Part shown: one piece after another, positions 52,220 through 60,227 of the stretch
Layout of the letters: the number at the start of each line of letters is the position of its first letter
How positions within the stretch are numbered: position 1 is the first letter of the stretch
Assembly: GCF_900129225.1 (NCBI RefSeq)
Contig: NZ_FQUG01000005.1
Location: forward strand, 62,001-126,000
Length of the DNA stretch: 64,000 nucleotides
Origin: Schwartzia succinivorans DSM 10502
Lineage (GTDB): Bacteria > Bacillota > Negativicutes > Selenomonadales > Selenomonadaceae
Direction: 5' to 3'
The notes under the pieces: model-generated
Database searches by the model: none
The model's input: the letters and a program-made list of their open reading frames with translations, nothing else
Told to the model about the DNA's origin: nothing
Position numbers and translations under genes: made by a program

Positions 52220-53215
52220 TTGCAGGTTTATATTTTGCTTACGCAAAAATGTAATCTTCATTGCTCTATGTGTATACGCGGTAAACAAACTGGGAAAGAT
52301 ATCTCTTTTTCTGCCATTAAATCTATAACTGAACGAGGAGATTTCTATGAACAGGATGTAATTCTGACTGGGGGAGAACCAACATATTACGACAAACTTA
52401 CCGATGTTGCAAAATTAATTAGTCAATCGGCAAATCTTGTTATTGTCACTACAAATGGGACAAATGCTAATGCGATAAAAGACTTGCGAGAGATCAAAAA
52501 TTTAATGGTTCAAGTATCTCTTGATGGAGATCAAATAACACATAATAATATTCGAGGCTCAGGAACATTTGAAAGGGTTAAAAAGACAATCGATGTATTG
52601 GAAAAATATGATATGGCATATACTGTAGCTTCGGTTGTTAATAAATCAAATACACATGGCGTGTTTTGTTTAGGCAAAATGTTAGAAAAACAGCCTAAAA
52701 TGAAATATTGGAGTGTTTCTTATGAAATGCCATTTGGAAGCTCCGGTATTGATAAATTAATGACGGCGGCAGAATGGAATAATTTTGTAGATAATTTGAT
52801 AGACAATGTCAGAGTGCGAATAAAAATAAAAAAATTATTCCCTTTGGATCTTTATGAAAAACACTTGGATATAATAAGCAGGATACCTCTGAAAGAAAGA
52901 AGCTTTAATTGTGGTAGCGGTAAAGATAAAATATATGTATATCCCGATTTATCGGTATATCCTTGTACTTGCTTAGAGGATTTTTGTGTAGGAAATTTGG
53001 ACAATCAATCATTGAAACAGATATTAGAAGGGGATATGATAAAGGTTTTTCAAAATTATACAGTAAATCCTGGTACCATATGTTCATCTTGCTCCTATTT
53101 AGATTTATGTCGCGGTGGCTGTATAGGTATGTCGGTACATTATGCCGGTGGATTGGGAAATGGAGATATACGTTGCCCGTATATGAAAACCAATTCAAAT
53201 AAGGAATGTGAATGA
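52220..53215 (+). CDS. Radical SAM/SPASM peptide-modifying enzyme
   Basis: The TTG start is eight bases after agagaggag (331 residues). The radical SAM cluster motif is QKCNLHCSMCIRG, followed by VILTGGEPTYYDK (GGEP) and VTTNGTNANA. The C-terminal SPASM-type cysteines are CGSGKDKIYVYPD, YPCTCLEDFC, and CSSCSYLDLCRGGC, which would hold one or two auxiliary 4Fe-4S clusters. SPASM radical-SAM enzymes typically modify peptides or activate sulfatases. It is 243 bp downstream of the candidate precursor and overlaps the next gene by 4 bp. Composition is strongly AT-rich. Confidence 0.9.
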   Translation: MQVYILLTQKCNLHCSMCIRGKQTGKDISFSAIKSITERGDFYEQDVILTGGEPTYYDKLTDVAKLISQSANLVIVTTNGTNANAIKDLREIKNLMVQVSLDGDQITHNNIRGSGTFERVKKTIDVLEKYDMAYTVASVVNKSNTHGVFCLGKMLEKQPKMKYWSVSYEMPFGSSGIDKLMTAAEWNNFVDNLIDNVRVRIKIKKLFPLDLYEKHLDIISRIPLKERSFNCGSGKDKIYVYPDLSVYPCTCLEDFCVGNLDNQSLKQILEGDMIKVFQNYTVNPGTICSSCSYLDLCRGGCIGMSVHYAGGLGNGDIRCPYMKTNSNKECE

Positions 53216-54105
53216 AAAATATTTTTTATTTTAATATAACCTATGGTTGCAATAGCAACTGTGTGTTCTGTTATTCTCATAACACAAAACACGACGGTAT
53301 AAGCCATCATGATTTATCCGTAGAAACGATGATGTCTTATTTGAAAAAAAACAATATAAAAGAGTATGATCGCATAATTATCAATGGTGGAGAACCATTG
53401 TTGCATCCAGACATAATAAGGATGATTCAAAACCTTAAAGATTTCAATTGCGAAATTCTGATATATACTAACGGTCGTTTGCTGGAAAAATTGCCACTCA
53501 ATATTTTTAACGACAATTTTAGGATTATTATTCCTTGGCATGGAGCTGAAAAAGCACATGACATGGTAACTGGTATAAACGGTAGCTACCATGAAACCAT
53601 GCGGGGAATTAATCATATGCTAAATGGTTGTGCACATATAGAACTCAAAATTATTGTTAATCGGAATATGGTTTCTAAAAGGGATATTGAATCTTCTATC
53701 GTTGCATTGGATCATATTCCAATTAAATCATTTCATTCTGTTCATTTAACTAAAGTTGACGATACCATCATATCTAAACTCAACAAATATCCCCATATAA
53801 GTCATGCAGATGCAGCTATGCCAACATTGAATTTTTTTAATTATTGCGCATCACGGGTGAATTCAATCAAAATATTTGATACCTGTGTAGCAAGTATGCC
53901 ATTGCCTACAAATGAATTACCGGCACTAAAGGAAGAATATGCAGTAATTTTTAAAGACTGGGATCACAATTGGCAAATTCCGTTAAAAGAAAAACATCCT
54001 CATTGCTTAATGAACTGCTCACATAAGAGTTATTGCATATCGGCAGTAAATCATTATACTGCTCTCGAGTATAAAAGTGGTAATTGGCGAGAATTTTGGG
54101 AGTGA
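53212..54105 (+). CDS. Radical SAM protein 2 of the peptide locus
   Basis: This 297-residue protein starts at ATG overlapping the previous stop (GAATGAA). The cluster motif is TYGCNSNCVFCYSH, then IINGGEPLLHPDI and IYTNGRLLE. The C-terminus has only scattered cysteines (FDTCVAS, HCLMNCSHKSYCIS), so an auxiliary cluster is possible but not canonical. It may carry out a second modification or work as a partner of the first enzyme. AT-rich like its neighbours. Confidence 0.85.
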   Translation: MKNIFYFNITYGCNSNCVFCYSHNTKHDGISHHDLSVETMMSYLKKNNIKEYDRIIINGGEPLLHPDIIRMIQNLKDFNCEILIYTNGRLLEKLPLNIFNDNFRIIIPWHGAEKAHDMVTGINGSYHETMRGINHMLNGCAHIELKIIVNRNMVSKRDIESSIVALDHIPIKSFHSVHLTKVDDTIISKLNKYPHISHADAAMPTLNFFNYCASRVNSIKIFDTCVASMPLPTNELPALKEEYAVIFKDWDHNWQIPLKEKHPHCLMNCSHKSYCISAVNHYTALEYKSGNWREFWE

Positions 54106-54110
54106 TTACA

Positions 54111-55229
54111 ATGGAAGAAAACAATGAGATTGCCATAACAATTAAACCCACAATGTCGTGCAATATGAGATGTCGCCATTGTTTTAATGCTGATTTACGA
54201 AAGCAAAGAGATTCTCTTCCATTGTCAACTGCGGTGCGATTCTTGGAATTAGCTGCGGATTTTTCTCGAGATGTAAAAGTGACGCTTCATGGGGGTGAAC
54301 CATCTCTGATGGGAGCTGCATACTATCGTGAATTATTCCGAAACGAACAGCGAATTGCTGCTGAGAAGGGCGTAGTATTTGCTAATCGCTTTACTACAAA
54401 CGCATTGCTATTAAAAGGCGAACTATTAGACGTTTTGTTGGCTAATGATGCACGATTAAAAATATCATTCGATGGGCCATTCAATGATGATCTTCGTGAA
54501 AAAACTGAAATAGTAAAGAAAAACATTTCAGAGGCAAGAGTGCGCGGAGCGAAAATTATAATACTTTGTACGCTTGCTCGAAATGCCAGCAACCATCTGC
54601 TGGAATTGTATAAATGGTTTAACGAATGGGGTCTAGATATAAAATTACTTCCAATTGAGCCGAGAGGTTTCGCATTGTTCAATAACAATCTTTTGCTGCA
54701 GGAAGATGAGTTTGCTAATGCATTAAAAACCGCATACAACTATTGGTTACACGACACTAAGTGCCAAATATCTTGTACAACATTTGAAGATTTTGCAATG
54801 ATAAGATCCACGCAACAGTACAAACCTTTTTGGTTCAGAAGAGAAATTGCATTAAATCCCGATGGGCACATCCATCCATTTGGTAGACCAAATGATATCC
54901 GCTATGATTTGGGCAGACCTGAAGATATAAACAGCTTGGAGGATTGTTTTCAATCCGATGTATATAAGAACTTGATGAATTTTTTGAAGGGAAAAAGAGC
55001 AGTTTATTGCGAAGCATGCCCGGCTTGCGGCTCATGTAACGGGGTCTGTCTTTTTATGGGGTATATGTATACTGATAGTGAAGCTTTGCTTCAGCGAAGC
55101 TGTCGTATATCGAGAAAGATCTTTGATATTGCATTAGAATCTAACGATATTGCATACAATGATTGGCTCAGTGGAAAGCAAAAGTCGCTCAATCCTCGTG
55201 CAATACAAGCATTGCTCTATGACCGTTAA
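54111..55229 (+). CDS. Radical SAM/SPASM enzyme 3 of the peptide locus
   Basis: I use ATG 54111 (SD gggag), 372 residues, five bases after the previous stop. Cluster motif SCNMRCRHCFNAD, then VTLHGGEPSLMG. SPASM-type tail: CEACPACGSCNGVCLF and a further Cys in LLQRSC. The sequence is similar to the anaerobic sulfatase-maturing/peptide-modifying branch. It is less AT-rich than the two genes before it. The three radical-SAM genes together suggest that one peptide receives several modifications. Confidence 0.88.
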   Translation: MEENNEIAITIKPTMSCNMRCRHCFNADLRKQRDSLPLSTAVRFLELAADFSRDVKVTLHGGEPSLMGAAYYRELFRNEQRIAAEKGVVFANRFTTNALLLKGELLDVLLANDARLKISFDGPFNDDLREKTEIVKKNISEARVRGAKIIILCTLARNASNHLLELYKWFNEWGLDIKLLPIEPRGFALFNNNLLLQEDEFANALKTAYNYWLHDTKCQISCTTFEDFAMIRSTQQYKPFWFRREIALNPDGHIHPFGRPNDIRYDLGRPEDINSLEDCFQSDVYKNLMNFLKGKRAVYCEACPACGSCNGVCLFMGYMYTDSEALLQRSCRISRKIFDIALESNDIAYNDWLSGKQKSLNPRAIQALLYDR

Positions 55230-55413
55230 CATAAAGGCAGTGTTGTTATGCAGATTGTTAATCACATTGAATTGCGGGATGTAAAAGATATTTATGATAT
55301 GAGATTTTAATTGAGCTGTTTAATGTTACCAGACATAGCTATTGCCTCCGTGTATGTTTTGTGTGGTAACTTAATTTTACCGATGGCAGTAGACTATGGC
55401 TATTTCTTTATGA
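55230..55413 (+). other. Gene-poor stretch after the radical-SAM genes
   Basis: This stretch contains one 20-codon frame (55248-55310) without a good SD and otherwise shows no support for a gene. Together with the helicase remnant that follows it accounts for the 394-bp gap to 55624. Confidence 0.4.
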
Positions 55414-55575
55414 AACGGAATTTGCGAAAAATATTATACGTTATTCAAAGCCGTTCTTCTTATTGATGCTCAAAAGAGTAAGATTGATGATGCTCTGCAG
55501 CAAAGAATAATGTATGTGGGGTGTTCAAGAGCCAATACTTATTTGCTTATGGCTATCATGGACGATATTGATTAG
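55414..55575 (+). pseudogene. Remnant of a superfamily 1 helicase C-terminus
   Basis: Read in one frame, the bases 55447-55575 give KAVLLIDAQKSKIDDALQQR and then IMYVGCSRANTYLLMAIMDD before a TAG. The YVGCSRANTYL block is motif VI of UvrD/Pif1-like SF1 helicases (YVGLTRA..L), and the short LFKAVLLID before it resembles motif V. No start codon or upstream domain exists, so it is the tail of a lost gene. Its ancestor is not the UPF1-like helicase upstream, whose motif VI reads NVAFSRAQN. Confidence 0.65.
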
Positions 55576-55623
55576 GTGATGAGATTTAGGCGGGAAATTC
55601 ACTGACGCAGGGGGTGTCGGGAA

Positions 55624-56163
55624 ATGAGTAAGATGAATGAGCGAAAGAAAGATACAAAGTCCACGAAAAACCTCGCAAAAATGAGGTTAAAACCGATACC
55701 TTATGATGAGGAATTGAGTCATTTTAGTATTATAGACGGTATGGACTATAGAGACTGTATGTACACTACTTTGATTCTTGATGATTATGGTTGGATGGAT
55801 TATCGCCTGAAGACATTTTTCGATAGTGTGGATTATGGGGATCTGAATATTTTATTTTTCCATTCCGGTGGGACAACGTCTGATATGTTCGTACTTCAGG
55901 ATATGGGCTTAGAAAAATACGCTCACAGAGTAGAATACGACACTGAAATTTTCCAAAGGAATATAACAGTGTTCATGAAGAAGCATATGGAGCAATGGGA
56001 CGAACCGTATGCCTTTGATGGTCTGGAAATAGCCGTTGCGTTTTATAATGATGTGTTGGAGCACTATACAAAATATTTGATAAGAGAATGTTCTCCTGAT
56101 GATGAAATGAATGATGATTTAATGATGTGGTCCGATTTCCATTGTTGGAAGCGACTGAAATAG
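55624..56163 (+). CDS. Hypothetical acidic protein
   Basis: The ATG at 55624 follows gggggtgtcggg. The 179-residue product has a Lys-rich start (NERKKDTKSTKNLAKMRLK) and a mixed alpha/beta body with many Asp/Tyr/Met (DGMDYRDCMYTTLILDDYGW, DYGDLNILFFHSGGTTSDMF). No signal peptide or membrane segment. I do not recognise a family. It lies between the helicase remnant and the HTH genes. Confidence 0.55.
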   Translation: MSKMNERKKDTKSTKNLAKMRLKPIPYDEELSHFSIIDGMDYRDCMYTTLILDDYGWMDYRLKTFFDSVDYGDLNILFFHSGGTTSDMFVLQDMGLEKYAHRVEYDTEIFQRNITVFMKKHMEQWDEPYAFDGLEIAVAFYNDVLEHYTKYLIRECSPDDEMNDDLMMWSDFHCWKRLK

Positions 56164-56232
56164 CAATGTTGGGAATTCGGCTTTTCATGGAGAGAAGAAA
56201 AGCGGGATAAAACTGAAAAAAGAAGGAGAATT

Positions 56233-56784
56233 ATGTCTGGAAAAGAGAAAATGCTGTCCAAGGCTGAAATAGATGAGTATATCCGTCTGCACTATAAGCC
56301 GGAGAAAAAACTTGGAAAGAGCTTTTTGGGGATTCTGAAAGGGACGGGGGCTTGTCTTGGAGGGGCAATATATACCGGAGCTCAGAGGCCTTTAGGGTTA
56401 GAGGATTTGCTTGACAGCGTCCGAAATAAGATAGAGCTGACCTTCTCGGAAAAGCTCATGGAGCTTATCAAGGAGAAGGGGCGGAAACCCGCTGACATCT
56501 ATAAGAAGGCGGATATCAACAAGGATCTATTTTCAAAAATCAAGGCGAATAAGTATTATCGGCCGACAAAGGAAACGGCATTGGCTTTTGCTATCGCGCT
56601 GCATCTAAATCTGAAGGAAACTGCTGACCTCATCGGACGGGCAGGGTATGCTCTGTCAAGCAGTATCAAGAGCGACCTCATTGTGCAGTGTTATATTGAA
56701 GCCAAGGTGTACAATATTATGTCTGTCAATGACTCGCTGGTCGAATACGGATTCAAGCCGCTCACTGGCCGACGGTTTGGATAA
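56233..56784 (+). CDS. HTH protein, copy 1 of a duplicated pair
   Basis: This 183-residue protein starts at ATG after aagaaggagaatt. The N-terminal segment is MSGKEKMLSKAEIDEYIRLH; a variable linker follows; the conserved C-terminal half (about 85-183) has helices typical of a lambda-repressor-like domain: LTFSEKLMELIKEKGRKPAD, DINKDLFSKIKANKYYRP and ETALAFAIALHLNLKETADL. It is a paralogue of the gene at 59064. Such domains occur beside vWA or macro-domain genes in Firmicutes. DNA binding is inferred. A terminator follows. Confidence 0.7.
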   Translation: MSGKEKMLSKAEIDEYIRLHYKPEKKLGKSFLGILKGTGACLGGAIYTGAQRPLGLEDLLDSVRNKIELTFSEKLMELIKEKGRKPADIYKKADINKDLFSKIKANKYYRPTKETALAFAIALHLNLKETADLIGRAGYALSSSIKSDLIVQCYIEAKVYNIMSVNDSLVEYGFKPLTGRRFG

Positions 56785-56800
56785 AAGAAAAAATTTTCAA

Positions 56801-56832
56801 CAGGGTTGCCTGACAGGCAACCCTGTTTTTTT
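56801..56832 (+). terminator. Terminator of the GGGTTGCC family
   Basis: The stem cagggttgcc pairs with ggcaaccctg (loop tgaca), followed by six or more T. Nearly the same hairpin ends the gene at 59624 and occurs at 57800, 38258 and 41235. Confidence 0.9.
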
Positions 56833-56887
56833 AATTATGTCCCATAATAGAGGCAGGTAATTTGTTCTGCATAGGAGGCGTTTTAGT

Positions 56888-57289
56888 ATGAATAATGAGG
56901 TTATGGAAGCGGAGTTCAGGGATATTGAGGCTGAGAAGTATACGGATGAGTATTCGGAGGTAGGGCTTTGGGAAAATATAAAGGATGAGGCAGCCTCTAT
57001 CGGTCTCAGCCTGATTTACTAGGCGCTGCAGCTTTATTATGTTGCGCAGTCGCCCAATTGCCCTATGAAGGTCAAGGCGGGCATTTACGGCGCGCTGGGG
57101 TATTTGATTTCTCCCTTTGATTTTATTCCGGATTTCATGCCGGCAGTGGGATACACTGATGACGCGGCGGCGATAGGGGCTGCCCTGCTTTTGGCACAGA
57201 TGTATATTACCGACGATGTCAAAATGAAGGCTGAGAGCAAAATAAAGGATATTTTCGGGGCAAAGGTTTTGGAACGGCTTGAGAAATGA
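56888..57289 (+). pseudogene. YkvA/DUF1232 membrane-associated gene with an internal amber stop
   Basis: ATG 56888 (SD ggaggcg) opens a frame of 44 codons, then TAG (57020-57022), then the same frame continues to the stop at 57289. Its paralogue at 58652 has a lysine (AAG) at that position, so one base change AAG to TAG explains the break. The rest reads through intact, including GYLISPFDFIPDFMPAVGYT, the DUF1232 core. Either the gene is dead or it is rescued by readthrough or reinitiation at ATG 57065. The frame is well conserved on both sides, so the mutation is recent. Confidence 0.8.
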
Positions 57290-57308
57290 CTATGAAAGGA
57301 AGAGTGAA

Positions 57309-57746
57309 ATGAGCGGCAGGCTTGAATATGTCGAAATTATTTTTGAGAATTGTGAGACTGCAAAGATGGATGCTGAAGATATATCTTATGTTGCCCTTTA
57401 CGACATTGCAGAGAATATTTCCATCAGCGCCAATAGGGAGGGCAATTGCAAGTGGGAAAATGCTGAGCACTATAAGACAGCCAATCTCTGCCTGGTGTTG
57501 CTTAAAAGTGCTGATAAGCACATGGATGGATTAGTCTATGACGTGACTTTGTTTGAGCGTATTCAAATGTGCGATGATATCACGCATATCAAGCTGTATT
57601 TTGATGATTATATGCAGGAATACGCCGTCTATTATAAAGGCAATGAGAATAGTGTATGGCAGACCAGCCGCAAGACCGAGAAGGGTATGGAAATCCGCAT
57701 CGAAAAAGGAAAAAATGTGATAACTGATGAAGACAACCAAGAGTGA
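57309..57746 (+). CDS. Hypothetical protein in the DUF1232/FtsZ-like cluster
   Basis: I take ATG 57309, six bases after aaaggaag, giving 145 residues. The sequence is a mixed alpha/beta protein with alternating strands (GRLEYVEIIFENCETAKMD, MCDDITHIKLYFDDYMQEYA) and no signal peptide or membrane segment. I do not recognise it. It begins 20 bp after the DUF1232 pseudogene, so it is likely co-transcribed with it. Confidence 0.6.
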   Translation: MSGRLEYVEIIFENCETAKMDAEDISYVALYDIAENISISANREGNCKWENAEHYKTANLCLVLLKSADKHMDGLVYDVTLFERIQMCDDITHIKLYFDDYMQEYAVYYKGNENSVWQTSRKTEKGMEIRIEKGKNVITDEDNQE

Positions 57747-57796
57747 TAGTTTTTGAGCACGTTGGGCGAGATTGAATCTAAAAAAGGAGACAATTT

Positions 57797-57820
57797 TTTA
57801 GGTTGCCTGACGGGCAACTT
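57797..57820 (+). other. Hairpin of the GGGTTGCC family without a T run
   Basis: ggttgcctgacgggcaac forms a short stem after a run of T, similar to the terminators at 56801 and 59632 but without its own T tail. It may be a decayed terminator before the FtsZ-like gene. Confidence 0.45.
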
Positions 57821-57881
57821 CGAAAATATGGATAGGCGGTAAAATGAATACAGAATCTTATATGTGCAGGAGGCAGATAGA

Positions 57882-58637
57882 ATGGAATCTTTTGTAAAGC
57901 CGAGTGTAAAGGTGATTGGTGTAGGAGAGCCGGGTTCGGAGGCGTTGTCGAGGCTGCGTGGATGCGGATGGGATGGTGTTGATTTCCTGAAGCTGGCTGA
58001 GGATGATCAGGTTGATTTGCAGGAGGTGTTTAGGGATACCGATATGACAATTATCCTGGCGGATATTCAGAATCTGAAGGATGCGGCGGTTACGCTTGCT
58101 GCTGCGGAGTGTGCCAAGGGTATGGACGTGCTGACTGTGGTCATGACTTCAGCAGGGGATGTGCCGAAGGCTTTGGCTGATGCCGCGGATACTGTAACGA
58201 TTTTGCCGTCAGATGAGGAAGGCAGTGAAGCAGGTACTGTGGATTCTTTTGCGGCAGGCGTTCATATGATTTTGGATATGCTGTCGGAGCGTTCGCTTGT
58301 GTCCATGAGCTTCGATGACTTTAGGAGCTGTTTGTCAAATGTGGGTGTAACGGCTATGGCTTCTGGTCAGGCGGCAGGGAAGAATGTAATCATGGAGGCA
58401 GCAAAGAAGGCCGCTGCTTTGCTGGGAGAAAATGCAAATCTTTCCAAGGCGAGAACCATGCTGATGCATGTGATTGGTTCAGGAGATAATATCGGTGTTT
58501 TTGATATAGGCTCTGCCGGTGCTTTCCTGAGCTGGCAGGTTCATCCTGATGCGGATATTCTCTGGGCTGTTACCGCGGATAAGAGTATGGGGGACAATGT
58601 TGTCGTAACTCTGCTGGGAAGCAGAGTTGCGATTTGA
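57882..58637 (+). CDS. Diverged FtsZ-like tubulin-fold protein lacking the GTPase signature
   Basis: ATG 57882 follows caggaggca (251 residues). The N-terminus VKVIGVGEPGSEALSRLR matches FtsZ's IKVIGVGGGGSNA strand and T1 loop. The second half aligns with the FtsZ C-terminal core: LVSMSFDDFRSCLSNVG (FtsZ NVDFADVRTVMSN), ASGQAAGKNVIMEAAKKAA and ADILWAVTADKSMGDNVVVT (FtsZ AVIDESLGDEVRVT). The tubulin signature GGGTGTG is missing (the segment reads IILADIQNLKDAA), and in the T7 region two of the three polar residues (N, D) are changed to Ser. So it probably does not hydrolyse GTP but could still assemble. There is no C-terminal FtsA/ZipA-binding tail. It is coupled to the DUF1232 gene 14 bp downstream. 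Confidence 0.78.
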   Translation: MESFVKPSVKVIGVGEPGSEALSRLRGCGWDGVDFLKLAEDDQVDLQEVFRDTDMTIILADIQNLKDAAVTLAAAECAKGMDVLTVVMTSAGDVPKALADAADTVTILPSDEEGSEAGTVDSFAAGVHMILDMLSERSLVSMSFDDFRSCLSNVGVTAMASGQAAGKNVIMEAAKKAAALLGENANLSKARTMLMHVIGSGDNIGVFDIGSAGAFLSWQVHPDADILWAVTADKSMGDNVVVTLLGSRVAI

Positions 58638-58651
58638 TGGGAGGAATAATT

Positions 58652-59056
58652 ATGAGGGAAAATGTTATTGAAGCTGAGTTTAATGATATTGATGTTGAAA
58701 AGTACACGGATGAATACTCAGAGGAGGGGCTTTGGGATAAAATCAGGGACAATGTTGCTTCCATTGGTATAGCGCTGATATACAAGGCATTGCAGCTTTA
58801 CTATGTGGCGCAGTCTCCAAATTGCCCAGTGAAGGTCAAGGCCGGTATTTATGGTGCGCTTGGATATTTGATTTCGCCGTTTGATTTTATTCCGGATTTC
58901 ATGCCGGCCGTAGGATATACTGATGATGCGGCAGCAATCGGTGTTGCGCTGATTTTGGCACAGATGTATATTAATGATGATATAAAAATGAAGGCCGAAG
59001 GGAAAATAAAGGATATTTTCGGAGTAAAGGCATTGGAAAAGTTAGAGAAAGAGTGA
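58652..59056 (+). CDS. YkvA-like DUF1232 protein (intact copy)
   Basis: ATG 58652 lies six bases after gggagga (134 residues); the reading frame from 58634 only adds residues without SD. The protein contains an acidic N-terminal part (NVIEAEFNDIDVEKYTDEYS) and the DUF1232 core (KAGIYGALGYLISPFDFIPD, FMPAVGYTDDAAAIGVALIL), which is a membrane-associated helical hairpin. It is about 75 percent identical by eye to the pseudogene at 56888. Function of DUF1232 is unknown; the position between the FtsZ-like gene and the HTH gene is shared by neither copy's surroundings alone. Confidence 0.82.
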   Translation: MRENVIEAEFNDIDVEKYTDEYSEEGLWDKIRDNVASIGIALIYKALQLYYVAQSPNCPVKVKAGIYGALGYLISPFDFIPDFMPAVGYTDDAAAIGVALILAQMYINDDIKMKAEGKIKDIFGVKALEKLEKE

Positions 59057-59063
59057 CAGGAAA

Positions 59064-59624
59064 ATGAGCGGAAAAAGGCGGATGTTAACAAAGTCGGATA
59101 TAGACGAGTATATACGTCAGCATTATAAGCCTGAGGGGGAAAGCTCTTCAGGCTTACTTGATATTTTAACAGGGCCTAGAAAACACCTCCCCGGAATGAG
59201 GGATTTTTCATCTTATTCCGATGATAGCAGTACTCTTCGGCGCTTACTGGATGGAATAAAAAACCGTATTGAGCTGACCTTCTCGGAAAAGCTCATGGAG
59301 CTTATCAAGGAAAAAGGGAAAAGACCATCTGAGGTTTATAACAACGCGGATGTCGATAAGGCTGTTTTTTCAAAAATCAAGGCCAATAAGTACTACCACC
59401 CTACGAAGGATACTGCACTGGCATTCGCTATAGCTCTGGAGCTGAATCTGAAGGAAACGGCGGATCTTATCGGCCGCACAGGATACGCTCTTTCGGCCAG
59501 TTCGGAAAGAGATCTTATTGTAAGCTGTTTTATCGAAGCTGGTGTATATGATATTATGAAAATCAATGAAAAATTACATGATTATGGTTTTCTTCCGCTT
59601 ACCTGTAAACAAGGGTACAGATAA
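59064..59624 (+). CDS. HTH protein, copy 2 of a duplicated pair
   Basis: This 186-residue protein starts at ATG seven bases after the DUF1232 stop (SD acagga). It shares MLTKSDIDEYIRQHYKPE at the N-terminus and the C-terminal helix-turn-helix region (RIELTFSEKLMELIKEKGKR, FSKIKANKYYHPTKDTALAF) with the 56233 protein; the linker in between (about 28-75) differs strongly. DNA binding is inferred. A GGGTTGCC-type terminator follows at 59632. Confidence 0.7.
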   Translation: MSGKRRMLTKSDIDEYIRQHYKPEGESSSGLLDILTGPRKHLPGMRDFSSYSDDSSTLRRLLDGIKNRIELTFSEKLMELIKEKGKRPSEVYNNADVDKAVFSKIKANKYYHPTKDTALAFAIALELNLKETADLIGRTGYALSASSERDLIVSCFIEAGVYDIMKINEKLHDYGFLPLTCKQGYR

Positions 59625-59631
59625 AAATTTC

Positions 59632-59658
59632 GGGGTTGCCGGACAGGCAACCCTTTTT
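59632..59658 (+). terminator. Terminator of the GGGTTGCC family
   Basis: The stem gggttgcc pairs with ggcaaccc (loop ggaca), followed by five T. It ends the FtsZ-like/DUF1232/HTH group. Confidence 0.88.
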
Positions 59659-59732
59659 GATTCCTCAAAATTTATAATTAAATCATCCCAAGGGAAATAT
59701 ATTTACGATGAAAATTTAAGGAGGAATTTATT

Positions 59733-60209
59733 ATGAGCTGGTGTAAAAATGGAATGCTTTTGGCTGCAGGTGGAGTTGCGGGGCTGGCTATCGCGGCATG
59801 GCTTGAGTCCGAGGGGAGTTTTGTAAGCGCACCGAAGCGCGAAATGACCAATGCCGACGGGATGGAGATTCTGCTTGAAAAGATTCGGAGCGAAGCCGAG
59901 TGGGCTATGGATGAGTGCACTACTGATGAGCAGCGTGAAAAGGTGTACGAGGAGGTAAAAGCATCCGTTGGTAAGCTGCAGGCGGCACTTGAGCGAAGCG
60001 GTGAGAAAATCGTTACGGAGCTCAAAGGACAGTATGAGCGTACCTGTAGTGACGAAACTGATGAGGAAATGGATGGAGATCAGATGCTGAGGTACAGAAG
60101 TATGATTGAAAAGCTTCTCAAGGACATGGATACGTCGAAAAAGGCAAAGAGCGAGCAGGCTTCTGATGAAATCAGCGGAATTTTGGCGGCTTCCGGATTG
60201 ACGAAATGA
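59733..60209 (+). CDS. Small membrane-anchored helical protein
   Basis: ATG 59733 follows aaggaggaatttatt (158 residues). Residues about 7-23 (GMLLAAGGVAGLAIAAWL) form one hydrophobic segment, and the rest is charged helix (SEAEWAMDECTTDEQREKVY, ERSGEKIVTELKGQYERT), likely coiled coil. I do not recognise a family. It lies 18 bp upstream of a 55-residue gene with a strong SD. Confidence 0.6.
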   Translation: MSWCKNGMLLAAGGVAGLAIAAWLESEGSFVSAPKREMTNADGMEILLEKIRSEAEWAMDECTTDEQREKVYEEVKASVGKLQAALERSGEKIVTELKGQYERTCSDETDEEMDGDQMLRYRSMIEKLLKDMDTSKKAKSEQASDEISGILAASGLTK

Positions 60210-60227
60210 AAGAGGAGGACGAATATA

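Noticed and set aside
52069-52254. A 61-codon frame overlapping the start of the first radical-SAM gene
   Set aside because: It runs across the TTG start and SD of the radical-SAM gene in another frame and has no SD of its own.
55248-55310. A 20-codon frame after the radical-SAM genes as a second precursor peptide
   Set aside because: Weak SD and no leader/core pattern; the 51869 peptide is the better precursor.
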